Origin: Anodontia alba
Lineage: Eukaryota; Mollusca; Bivalvia; Lucinida; Lucinidae
DNA: 64,000 bases
Reading direction: 5' to 3'
NCBI GenBank assembly: GCA_964016985.1
Contig: OZ024824.1
Span: forward strand, 121,168,951-121,232,950
Made by a program: the position numbers and the translations under genes. Below the pieces are notes generated by a model that saw nothing but the letters and a program-made list of their open reading frames with translations, ran no database searches and was not told the origin of the DNA. Positions 32,474 to 42,499 of the stretch are shown one piece after another. Numbering within the stretch: the first letter of the stretch is position 1; each line of letters opens with the position of its first letter.

Positions 32474-32537
32474 CATCGGATTTAGCATCTTCGGCTCTCA
32501 CGCGGAGGGGCGTGAGTTCGAATCACGTAGTGGCCGA
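32474..32537 (+). repeat. tRNA-Leu-like fragment
   Basis: CGGATTTAG resembles the anticodon region of a tRNA-Leu (TAG). CTTCGG precedes a perfect T arm CGTGA-GTTCGAA-TCACG, and the 3' side ends GGCCGAT before a run of T. The 5' half (D arm) is not recognisable, so this is a pseudogene or a SINE head rather than a working tRNA. Confidence 0.35.
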
Positions 32538-32915
32538 TTTTTTTTTCTTCAAATTCAGTACGTCTCTTCATGGTGTCATTTTTTAGATTGGTCTACAACC
32601 AGTATTTTTCATTCCTTTAGATGTGCATGATTATTACGTATTTGCCTGTATTATGGGATGGGGCTAGAGGTCAAAATCTGGGACACTTCTGTAAAGTGCT
32701 CTTATGCTGCGGTAAAATTTTTAAATGCTTATATCTTGATAGTCAGTCGTCAAAAAAGCACTCATATTTAGAACATGTGTATGTACATATCATCTTCATT
32801 CAGGTGCATGTTTTATACATAAACTAAAAGGGCTTTCAGGTGCAAGGTCCACCTTTGTTGTTGCCATGATAATTTTACATAGTGCTATGGCCAGTCGTGT
32901 TCACACTTCTTAAGA

Positions 32916-33120
32916 CATGAAAGTCGCAACAAAGGAATGAAGCATAGCTGAAAAAAATTCCCGCCTGTTGTGGGAATCGAACCCGGTCTGTCCGGATAAA
33001 AATTCAGTGCTATAACCACTGAGCCAAAGAGTCGACTTCCTGACGCAGCTGTCAGAGATTGAATATATACTTAGAAGCTATGCGTAATCTGCCAAGGCAG
33101 ATAATCGAAGGTAGATGTGC
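32916..33120 (-). mobile_element. tRNA-derived SINE, family S2, copy 1
   Basis: On the reverse strand, GGCTCAGTGGTTATAGC (box A) and GGGTTCGATTCCC (box B) form a tRNA-like head. The body contains TTTCAGCTATGCTTCATTCC. A close copy lies at 33530-33735, and an S1 SINE lies between them. Confidence 0.7.
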
Positions 33121-33224
33121 TATGTCGTAACATTCCCCCTTTTCAAGGAAGTCATCATTTATGATGACGCGAAGCCATTTTCGGCGAAATAAAGTCCTAT
33201 CCCGGACGAGCCCCCATCTTACGA

Positions 33225-33529
33225 CGGCCTCGGTGGCTCAGTTGGATGCGTCGCCCGACTGGAGACCAGGAGGTCGCGGGTTCAACCCCCGCCGAGGTCG
33301 GCAACATTCTTTCATGGAGATTGATCATGAAATATTTTCTACGGTCATTCTCTCCCTTCCGCTGATTCAAGAAGGGCAGTTGTCAGTTTCTGGCGAAATA
33401 ATGTGCGCAATACTGGTTAACCGCTTAGAGGACTAAGCCTGCCCAGTAAACGTGTGGTTAGGTAAACTGACCGCGCTCGACATGACCCCATTGGGTTGAC
33501 TGGGCCGTAAAACCTCAACACAAACAAAC
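33225..33529 (+). mobile_element. tRNA-derived SINE, family S1
   Basis: The head GGCCTCGGTGGCTCAGTTGG and GCGGGTTCAACCCCCGCC is clean. The body contains GATTGATCATGAAATATTTT and GTTAACCGCTTAGAGGACT, and the tail is CCTCAACACAAACAAAC. The pol III promoter boxes are intact. Only a short ACGA match is seen at its borders. Confidence 0.88.
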
Positions 33530-33735
33530 GACATGAAAGTCGCATCAAAGGAATGAAGCATAGCTGAAAATATTTCCCGCCTATTGTGGGAATCAAACCC
33601 GGTACTCCCGGTTAAAAATCCAATGCTCTGAGCCAAAGAGTCGACTCCCTGACGCAGTTGTCAGAGATTGAATATATACTTAGAAGCTATGCGTAATCTG
33701 CCAAGGCAGGTAATCGAAGGAAGGAGTGATAGGCC
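33530..33735 (-). mobile_element. tRNA-derived SINE, family S2, copy 2
   Basis: It repeats 32916-33120, including GACATGAAAGTCGCA, GAATGAAGCATAGCTG and GAAGCTATGCGTAATCTGCC. Box A has lost several bases (CAATGCTCTGAGCC on the + strand). Confidence 0.68.
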
Positions 33736-34725
33736 GAAACACACTGGCATAGCTGTCTTCATTGAAAGGTCGGTTTTTCTATCAGTTTGAGTTTGACACG
33801 TTGCAGGCATTATTTGCAAGAATCATACATTGAGCATATTATAATACATTTCATACAACATGAATCATCTTCAGTTTAAAAAAAAAAAAGAATAAATGAA
33901 TAAAATTAGTACAGTCCCCGTGTGTTCTTTATTTTGCCCGATCACGTGGTTTGCACACTCATGTGGGTTTTTTTTTTTTTTTCACGAGAAATTTCTCGGC
34001 ATTATGTACCTGATAAAAATACAGTACAGCTCACACGGGTATTTTATTTTGCACGCTCGCGCTTTTTAGTGTTTCCATGTGAAATGTTTTGGCTTTGTAT
34101 ACTTGTCAGATTAATGTCTAATTTATTCTCATTTTTTTTTTCAAGAAATTCAATAAAGCTTAATACATTAAAGAATCACATTGTTGTTCTTTTTTTTTTT
34201 ACCTGTAACATTGGACATTTATTAAACTTTAGTACACCCTTGTCCTATATTTCTAAGTAAACATAAAAAAAATTTGCGCCGGTACTTAGACCTTTACATC
34301 TAAATATTTCGTCTTGTTGTGAACAGAAGCATTTTTGCGTAGGAGATGAAGCAATGTTGCCACATTGGTTTTATTGCTGCTACAACTGTTTTAACGCTTA
34401 GCATGTGAGAAAAAATCAGCAGACGACACTTTGACATATTTTCTTATTTCCCGAGCAAATATGGCTTCAGATTTCATGTGAATTGTCTCCTAAAGGTGAT
34501 AATTTTCACTAAATATCAAACTTATTTTTTTAGGAAAAAATAATAAGAAAAATATAACCAAATGCATCGCCTGCTGACTTTATATCAGAGAATAGTAATG
34601 GACCATCAAATTGTATGCAATTACGTGCTGTTTTGCATTTATTCGCCGCACCCATTGCTAAAAACTAATATGACTAAAGTACGAAAGGTAACTGAAAGGG
34701 ACGCTGTTATAGATGGGCCTATATA

Positions 34726-35075
34726 CCGTATTCGACCTAATTACCGCACTGTGCGCTTAGGTTTTTCAATCTTTACTGGGAACACTCATTCGTGTTAAAA
34801 TATGTACCTGCTAAGGGTCCACTATAAAAAAAAAGATCAGAAAAGGACTTATTTGATATTGATTATGCAATTTTTCTGATTTTCTTTATAAACGCATATG
34901 TTGTGGGTACTCATTTGAATTGCATCGACAAGTCGATGCAATTCAAATGAGTACCCACAACATATACCTTTATAAAGAAGTAGACAAAAAAAGTACACTG
35001 CCTGTAATCTTAAGATTACGAAATCGCTTGACTGTGCGCTTATAGGGGTATGTGCGGTAATTAGGTCGAATACGG
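34726..35075. mobile_element. TA-flanked MITE with core-D hairpin
   Basis: The ends CCGTATTCGACCTAATTACC and GGTAATTAGGTCGAATACGG are perfect inverted repeats flanked by TA (34724-34725 and 35076-35077). The core ATATGTTGTGGGTACTCATT with TGAATTGCATCGACA and complement is of type D. The element is 350 bp long and non-coding. Confidence 0.85.
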
Positions 35076-35347
35076 TAGCTATGTGCCATTTGATAAACAA
35101 AAATATCAAATAAAAAAAAATGTGAATTTTAGCCTACGGTGTTGGTTCATGTGCTGTACATGTTAAAATGAGGATCCTAAACTCCTAAACAAAACTTATG
35201 CACATACGTTTTATTTTTGTACACCAGAAGCTTCCTCGCTAGAAAGATACCTTAATCCAGTTATACCTAGTGGAATCTTCTACCTCATGTATTTGAACAG
35301 GTCCAATTGCATGCAAAGGGAGTCTGTTTTTTTTTTTTTTTTTTTTT

Positions 35348-35491
35348 ATTATTACCATGTTTTATAGAAGTTTCTGTATTTTATGCAAACAGTGTAGACC
35401 CTGATCAGACGTCGCGTTCTGCCGCGTCTGATCAGGGTCTGCACTGTTTGCCAATGTCCCTTTTACGGGAAGTTAGGCTTAAATGGGTTAA
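35348..35491. mobile_element. Core-B element, arm type IV (reverse)
   Basis: TATTACCATGTTTTATAGAA leads to a perfect core hairpin (GCAAACAGTGTAGACCC, GATCAGACGTCGCG and complement). It ends AAATGGGTTAA (35481-35491). Confidence 0.7.
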
Positions 35492-35609
35492 AAATCTGTA
35501 CTTTCATGAGAGGAAAATAATTTCCCTGCATCAGTTTGTAAAAGACATCGGGGATGTTAGTATGTCATATCGCTTTTTGGGGGTATGGCTACTATTCCAT
35601 CGCTTTTTG

Positions 35610-35716
<107 letters not shown>

Positions 35717-36043
35717 ATATAGGGGGTGGGGGGGGGGGGGGTATTCTAGATGCTGGGGTCCAGCCTATGTATCAGACAATATTCAGAGTACCCACGCCCT
35801 CTCCCTGGCTATAAATAAAGAAATCTTAAATTAATCTTAACTTTACTTTTAGCAAAGAAGCTCAGTGTGTATTTTGCGCAAATTCAATATTCAATTGCAT
35901 ATAATTCAGTAAACACGAACGTGTAACTTTTATTCTAAATAGATTATCTCTACTTTACCTAAACTCTGGACTTTATTTTGTACTCATTGCCTATGTACAG
36001 ACGCTCTAAACAATTCACCGCCCGGGTTGGGGGTTCGGGTGAG

Positions 36044-36047
36044 GTAT

Positions 36048-36105
<58 letters not shown>
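36044..36105. repeat. (TG)n followed by a 44-base G run
   Basis: TGTG units (36044-36061) pass into an uninterrupted G tract at 36062-36105. The tract could form G-quadruplex structure, and its length may be uncertain in the assembly. Confidence 0.95.
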
Positions 36106-36442
36106 CGGCTACACTGAATTTTGTCTGCTACATAGGCTGGGCCCCAGCATGTAATGTTTACTCCCCATCCCCCCACCCCACCAAAAAAAAAAAAAAAAAA
36201 GAAAGAAAATACGGTAAATCAGCCATACAAAAACAAACAAAAAAACAAACAAAAAAAAAACAAAAAAAAAACAACAACAACAAAAAAAACAAAAACAAAA
36301 ACGGTATATCAGTCATACCCCAAAAATATCTGCAGCTATTAACATACCCCGCAAAAAATATTCCCTTTGCTTTCTTTTTATAATAGTGTGAATTTTTCAT
36401 TTAGTTTTCCTATTTAATGATTGTTTTAGTAATATAAGTGCT

Positions 36443-36655
36443 TTAACCCTTGTCATGCTGAATAAATTAAGATACCACGCCTACTTCTAATTTCCAGCCA
36501 ATCAGATCACTTGATCCGGGTTTTTGATAGAAATTCACATATTTAATGACAAACAGTGCAGATTCAGATCAGCTGGCTTCTTAAGAAGTCAACTGATCTG
36601 GATCTACACTGTTTGCTAAGACAGGGCATGCCGTGTTCAGCAAGAGAAAGGTTAA
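36443..36655. mobile_element. Core-B element, arm type III (TTAA-flanked), copy e
   Basis: TTAA (36443-36446) plus CCCTTGTCATGCTGAATAAA on the left and TGTTCAGCAAGAGAAAGG plus TTAA (36652-36655) on the right. The core stem is GCTGGCTTCTTAAGAAGTC. It is one of the best preserved copies. Confidence 0.8.
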
Positions 36656-37128
36656 ACAGTTTCCAACAGTAGCTCTGTTTTTACTTTAATGGCATTGAAC
36701 TGATGCACAGCAGAAACAGAGCTGTTAAAACTAACTAAATAAATAATAATAAAAAAATCTATCAGTTCAACTAAGGATTCTAACCCTGATTATTACAATA
36801 TCCCGCCCCCACCCTAAAAATAAAAGAGAATTTTGATAGACCCCCAAAAAGTCAGTTTTATAAGTGACCCAAAAATACATGCTTATGGCCAATACCCCGC
36901 AAAATTGCTACTTTTTTACCCCAAACCCGAAAAAAAAATATTAAAGTTTAAAATTCTGAACCCAAAAAATAGTCCTTGCCTATGTACCAGGCAAACTTCA
37001 GAGAGCACCCTCCCCTCCCCCCACCCCCAGCCCACCCCGACCCCCCTCTTTTCACGAATAATGTTCGGATTTCGCATGATTTAACTGACATGCATGTCTC
37101 TTTTTTTCTTTGGCACTTTAGCTAGATA

Positions 37129-37303
37129 CAGTAGAACCTCGATAATTCAAACTTCAATAATTCAAAATTCTCAATAATTGAAAATCATTTTGAAGTCCCG
37201 ACTGAAATATATGTATGCATTTTAACCCTCAATTATTCAAAGTCTCAATAATTCAAACAAAACGGGTTGGTCCCTTAGACTTTGAATTATTGAGGTTCCA
37301 CTG
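37129..37303. mobile_element. TA-flanked pogo/Tigger-like MITE upstream of the hexokinase start
   Basis: The ends CAGTAGAACCTCGATAATTC and GAATTATTGAGGTTCCACTG are flanked by TA (37127-37128 and 37304-37305). The inner text repeats CAATAATTCAAA. It ends 150 bases before the proposed hexokinase ATG, so it may lie in the promoter or 5' UTR. No core hairpin is present. Confidence 0.85.
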
Positions 37304-37453
37304 TATATACCTACCTGCCTTTTTGTTTTTGTTAAAGCTGAAACTTGTATTGAATCGGTACCAACTTCCGCTTTTGCTTGACACACACGTTGATCGCATA
37401 CATAAACCTCGAGACATAAACAAAGAACCGATCTTGAATTTCGGCGAAAGAAA

Positions 37454-37516
37454 ATGGAATCGCTGGCAAATAGAAATAGGATTAAGGCGCTATTGGATGA
37501 CGGCAAACGACAGAAG
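37454..37516 (+). CDS. Hexokinase-family gene, probable first coding exon
   Basis: An ATG in a good context (GAAAATGG) opens 21 codons, MESLANRNRIKALLDDGKRQK, ending at AAG|GTACTT. Phase 0 fits the exon at 51801, and the join K|VIEALSPF reads naturally as the N-terminal helix found before the hexokinase fold. The next in-frame stop is 20 codons beyond the donor, so the exon is not simply an ORF. The call depends on phase, charge pattern and position only; a transcript would settle it. No other candidate first exon was seen in the 14 kb before 51801, but I cannot exclude one. Confidence 0.5.
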
Positions 37517-38953
37517 GTACTTTTTGTCAATAAAATCTCTTGCTACAGATATAAACCCCGGGATATAAACACACGCTAAATTCAAAATCTGGATAAATGT
37601 AGAGGTTCCAGTTTAACTTAGCCCTTAATCTATCACCTCCGAAGAAGTCCGGTGGTATACGAAGAGCTGAGGGGGGTTAGCCGAGATAAAGGGTGAAAAG
37701 GTGAAATGAGTTTGTACAGTGCGAACAAGAACGTTAATATAGTTAAAATCCTCAACACAAAGTTTTTTGTTCCAATCAGTGCAGCCTTAAGAAGTAACGT
37801 CTCTGCTGGTAGGGTAGGTGTGGTGCTGGTGGGGAGGGGGACGGGGGCGGGGGGGGGGGGGGGCGGGGGGAAGGGGCGCAAAATGAAAGTTTCTGAAGAT
37901 ATAATAAGCTATAAATGTAGGCCTATGTACCGGATTCCCATTTCACGATTTCAAAGTAATATTACATAACTATACTTTGCCACGTATACAATTACATTAG
38001 CGATAAGTATACAGGGGGAGTTTACCTTTATGAACCAAAACGGCTTGAGCACTGTCGATTTTTTTTTTATTCGAATTCAGTAATTTCATGACTATAAAAG
38101 ATTTTGATATTATGCCGGTTAACGAATTTTCTGACCATTGCGCGTGGAAAGCTAAGTTCGCCCATTAATTTTTTTCGGCTAATCCCGCACTAGAGCTATA
38201 TTTAGTAGTGTGGGAAGATACACAAATAGACACATTCCGATTAGGATTTTCCGTGAACTCCATTCGGTATTCATCGGTTCAGGTGAATCAAAACAATAAC
38301 ACAATCAAGGTCGTGGGTTCGATTCGTAGCAGAAGCTTGTGAAATTTTTATTGTCATTTTTTATGCGATATGACGACTTTAATATGTGTCTCAATGTTAG
38401 ATTCAGTAATCGGCATAGACTTATAAATTGCTTTCTTCCTGCGATCGAAATCTTCAAATAAAACCGATCTTAACTATCTATGATTTCTATGGAGGCAGCT
38501 AGCTGCTTAATGCAGACTGAATTAAAGTAATACAGAAAGTATTATTCCCACCCTGCATTAAGCAGCCACGTGTCTTAAAGACCACATGGAATCTTTTTTG
38601 ATGACCGCTAAAGAGACGTTTTATTGTTCGTAGGAAACTGCAGACCTCAAATTAATAGGTCTCTGTACAAGCTTGCTCGAAGTTGATTCTGCTCTTAAAC
38701 CCCAACATGTATTATGCTATTTTAGATTTAATGATATGACATGCTTTTAGCCGTTTCAATACCAAACCAAGGTAATATACCATTTTGAGCCCCCCCCACC
38801 CACCTACCCCACCCCCGACCCCCAGCTCCCACCCCAGCCGATCGCGGATTAACGCATCGTTAAACCTGAATTCATCATCATCATCAATATCATCATCATT
38901 ATATTCAATGACGTGACAGAAATTACCTGCGACGATATATCAGATGAAAGCAC

Positions 38954-39061
38954 CCCAGCAGACACACAATATCAAAATGACGTCGTATCAACGTCGATGC
39001 GACGTGATCACGTCGCATCGACGTTGATACGACGTCATTTTAACGTTGTGTGCCCACTGGG
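38954..39061. mobile_element. ACGT-rich perfect palindrome (CCCAG...CTGGG)
   Basis: CCCAGCAGACACACAA and TTGTGTGCCCACTGGG form the ends. Between them AAAATGACGTCGTATCAACG and TCGATGCGACGTGATC pair perfectly with the other arm. The ACGT motif occurs eight times (nine counting AACGTTGTG). It is 108 bp and non-coding, and probably a mini-element of the same kind as 31689-31795. Confidence 0.8.
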
Positions 39062-39373
39062 ACAGATCTCGATACTTGGGAGCAAGGTGAACGTTTTGCG
39101 ATCTACGCGACAAGCGGGTGTATATAAGGCGTTTTACTGAATCGATTGTATTGTTTGAAATGGTCAACTGTTTTAAGATTTAAGAATTAAAGATGAAAAA
39201 AAAATAGAGAAATGAAAATCAAAAAGTAATAATAATAAAGGCAAAGATTAATATACTTAAATAAAACAATCCACACTACACCGCTTAACTGAAAACATAA
39301 ACAACTCATCCCTTGATGAATCGGTCAGCTCTTTCACTGCATATATGCAAGACAATGTTTTTAGCGTATTTGG

Positions 39374-39374
<1 letters not shown>

Positions 39375-39457
<83 letters not shown>
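39375..39457. repeat. (AC)n microsatellite
   Basis: About 41 AC units. The long HTHTHT and VCVCVC frames are artefacts. Confidence 0.97.
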
Positions 39458-39460
<3 letters not shown>

Positions 39461-39569
39461 CAGTGCAGAGATTACCACAACAAACAGAAGAAAACGTTTT
39501 TTTTTTTTTTTTAATGCAGAATGCGTCGAATACAGAAAGAAATTTCACAAGGCTAGAAATGCATTTTTA

Positions 39570-40495
39570 TGCCCCCAACTTCGAAGAAGTTGGAGGGGCA
39601 TATTGCTTCTGAGGTGTTCGTCCGTCCGACCGTCCTTGCGTTCGTCACGCTTTTTCATGCATAGTATAACTTAAGAACCGTGCATGCTACTGTTTTGAAA
39701 TTTCTTATATGGATTCCTCATGAAAAATAGCTGACATGTTTTTTTTTCTCGTCAGGATTATGCCCCTTTCCTGAGTTATGGCCCTTTGAAAAAATATGGA
39801 TGCACTCTTGTCAGCAAAATATGTCAAAAACTATTGAAACTAGAATCTTGAAACTTGATGTATGGACTGGTAGTGATGAGTAAACGACCTGATTAACTTT
39901 TGAATAAATTCTGAAAAAAAAAAAAAAAATCATGAGTTATGGCCCATTGTAAATTTGGGCATTTTCCCCTTGTCAGCAAAATATCTCAAAAAACTACTGA
40001 AGCTAGAGCCTTGAAACTTGATGAATAGATTGTGATGAGTAGATGACCTGATTAACTTTTAAGTAAATTATGAAAAATACTTCATGAGTTATGGCCCTTT
40101 GTAAGTTTGGACATTTTACCTTGTCAGCACAATATCTAAAAAACTGTTGGAGCTAGAGCCTTGAAACTTGGTGAATTGATTAGTAATAATGAATAGATGA
40201 CCTAATTAACTTTTGAGTAAATTCTAAAAAAATATTTCATGAGTAATGGCCCTTTGTAAATTTTGGCATTTTTCCCTTGTCAGCAAAATATCTCTAAAAC
40301 TACTGAAGCAAGAGCCTTGAAACTTAATGAATAGATTGGTAGTGATGAGTAGATGAACTGATTAACTTCTGAATAAATTCTAAAAAAAAATACTTGTGAG
40401 TAATGGCCCTTTGTATTTTCTTTTTTTCAAAGCATTTTTAGTTTAGAATCATGTATGCTAATCATTTGAAATTTCACGTATGAAATTTCACACAT
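39570..40495 (+). mobile_element. ATGCCCCC-hairpin element with a tandem core of about 155 bases
   Basis: It begins with the hairpin ATGCCCCCAACTTCGAAGAAG followed in part by TTGGAGGGGCATAT, then CGTCCGTCC units. About five degenerate units follow with TTGTCAGCAAAATATCTCAA, AGAGCCTTGAAACTTGATG, GATGACCTGATTAACTTTTG and CATGAGTTATGGCCCTTTG. It stops at AGAGACCCG, where the next element begins. Confidence 0.7.
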
Positions 40496-40513
40496 GAAAA
40501 AATAAGAGACCCG

Positions 40514-41958
40514 TTTTAGCTCACCTGAGCAAATGCATAGAGTGAGCTATTGTGACACCCTCTGTCCGTCGTCCGTCGTCAACAATTAGTTTGTTAATAC
40601 TCTAGAGGTCACAGTTTTGGCCCAGTCTTGATGAAACTCACTCAGAATGTTTGCCCCTGTGAAATCTAGGTCAAAACTGGATCACTTGGGATAAAAAACT
40701 AGGTCACCAGGTAAAATCAAAGGAAAGCACTGTTAACACTCCAGAGGATTTTTTCAAACAATCATCATGAATCTTGCACAAAATGTTTGTCTTGATGATT
40801 TCTAGGTCAAGTTTGAAACTGGGTCACTTGGGGTCAAAAACTAAGTCACCAGACCAAATCAAAGGAAAACCTTGTTAACACTGTAGCGGTCACATTTTTG
40901 GAGCAATCACCATGAATCTTGCTCAAAGTGTTTGTTTTGATGAGTTCTAGGTCACGTTCGAAACTGGGTCACTTGGGGTTAAAACTAGGTCACCAGGCCA
41001 AATTGGCAGAAGACTTTGTTAACACTCTAGAGGTCACAGTTTTGAAGCAGTCATCATGAATCTTGCTGAAAATGTTTGTTTGATGATTTCTAGGTCAAGT
41101 TTAAAACCTGGTGTTACTTTAGGTCAAAAACTAGGTCACCAGGCCAAATCAGCAGAAAACCTTAACACTCTAGTGGTCACATTTTTGAAGCAATCATCAT
41201 GAATCTTGCTCAAAATGTTTGTCTTGATAAGTTCTAGGTCAAGTTTAAAACTGGGTCACTTGGGGTTAAAAACTAGGTCACCTCGCCAAATCAGCATAAA
41301 ACCTTGTTAACACTCTAGTGATCACATTTTTGAAGCAATCACCATGAATCTTGCTCAAAACGTTTGTCTTGATGATTTCTAGGTCAAGTTCGAAACTGGA
41401 TCACTTGGGGTCAAAAACTAGGTCACCAGGCCAAATCAAAGGAAGACCTTGTTGACACTCTAGAGGTCACATTTTGAAACAATCATCATGAATCTTACCC
41501 AAAATGTTTGTCTTCATGATGTCTAAGTCAAGTTTGAAACTGGGTCACATGGGATCAAAAACTAGGTCACCAGGCCAAATCAAAGGAAAACTTGTTAACA
41601 CTCCAATGGTCAAGTTTTTCCGTTTAGGTCAGTTTCCCAGTAATTATTGGTCCTACAGAGTGATATTTGGCACTTGTGAAGTGTTTGTGTTTAGGTCAGT
41701 TTCTCAGTAACTATTGCTCCTACAGCCAGTGATACTTAGTGCATGCATACAGCTTAGCATGGCCTCTTGAGTGCAGTCATCCATATGTGACCTTGACCTC
41801 TATTTCACAGTCCATTAGACGTGCTACATTGTCTTACTTGTTAAAATAATCATAATGAATTTTAATCAGAATGTTTGCCTTGATCAGTTCTAGGTCAGGT
41901 TCTCAAAGTGCTATGATACTCAGGTGAGCGTTACAGGGCCATCATGGCCCTCTTGTTT
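40514..41958 (+). mobile_element. AGCTCACC element, copy 4 (complete, AGGTCAC tandem core)
   Basis: The left end is TTTTAGCTCACCTGAGCAAA with GTCCGTCGTCCGTCGTCAAC. The right end is ACTCAGGTGAGCGTTACAGG and GCCATCATGGCCCTCTTGTT. Inside are about seven units of roughly 144 bases containing AACACTCTAGAGGTCACA, CATGAATCTTGCTCAAAATG, TTCTAGGTCAAGTT and AACTAGGTCACCAGGCCAAA. No ORF longer than 70 codons is found. Confidence 0.78.
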
Positions 41959-41999
41959 GTTTTCTAATCCGAATTATCTCCCATTTTAGAGTTATTTAC

Positions 42000-42300
42000 C
42001 TTTTAATAAAATAACATTGAACTCTCGTTAGCAAGATATCTCAAAAAGTATTTGAGCTAGAGCCTTGATATTTGGTATAATGATTAGTACTGAGGAGGAG
42101 ATCACGTGATTAAATTTTGAACCAATTAAATGAAATGGTGTTGGAGTTATGACCCTTTGCAATTTCCGGCCATTTAATGTTGTTGCTTTATTGTGTATAT
42201 CATAAGTTTTGAACCATTTATGCTAATGTTTTGAAATTTCATATATGGATTCCTCATGAAAAAATAGGTGATCCATATTTGTTTCTTATACGAATTATCT
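42000..42300 (+). repeat. Degenerate TATTTGAGCTAG repeat
   Basis: It contains GCAAGATATCTCAAAAAGTA, TTTGAGCTAGAGCCTTGATA and TTATGACCCTTTGCAATTT, relatives of the repeats at 29800 and 39570. A CCCATTNTAGAGTTATTTTCC block occurs twice (about 41980 and 42300). Confidence 0.55.
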
Positions 42301-42499
42301 CCCATTGTAGAGTTATTTTCCTTTTCATAAAATAACATTGAAATCTTGTATATTTGTACTGTAGTTACCGTCATGGGCAAGCCGTGTTGGAGTCGAGCAG
42401 TGTTAGAGTCAGGCATTTGGGGGCATAGTGTTTTACAAACACCAACTCTAGTTACGAAATAAATCAAATGAAAATAAATTGATGTTTCTTAAAAAAAAA

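Noticed and set aside
32474..32537. Functional tRNA-Leu
   Set aside because: The T arm is perfect, but the D arm and full acceptor stem cannot be formed, so it is listed only as a tRNA-like fragment.
33228..33300. Possible tRNA gene (good box A and box B)
   Set aside because: The head is followed by a body and tail shared with other copies that have target duplications, so it is a SINE and not a tRNA gene.
38287..38345. Possible tRNA around GTGGGTTCGATTC
   Set aside because: Only a box B-like motif is present. There is no box A, acceptor stem or anticodon arm.
39257..39674. Overlapping ORFs of 73-109 codons on both strands
   Set aside because: They are translations of the (AC)n microsatellite.
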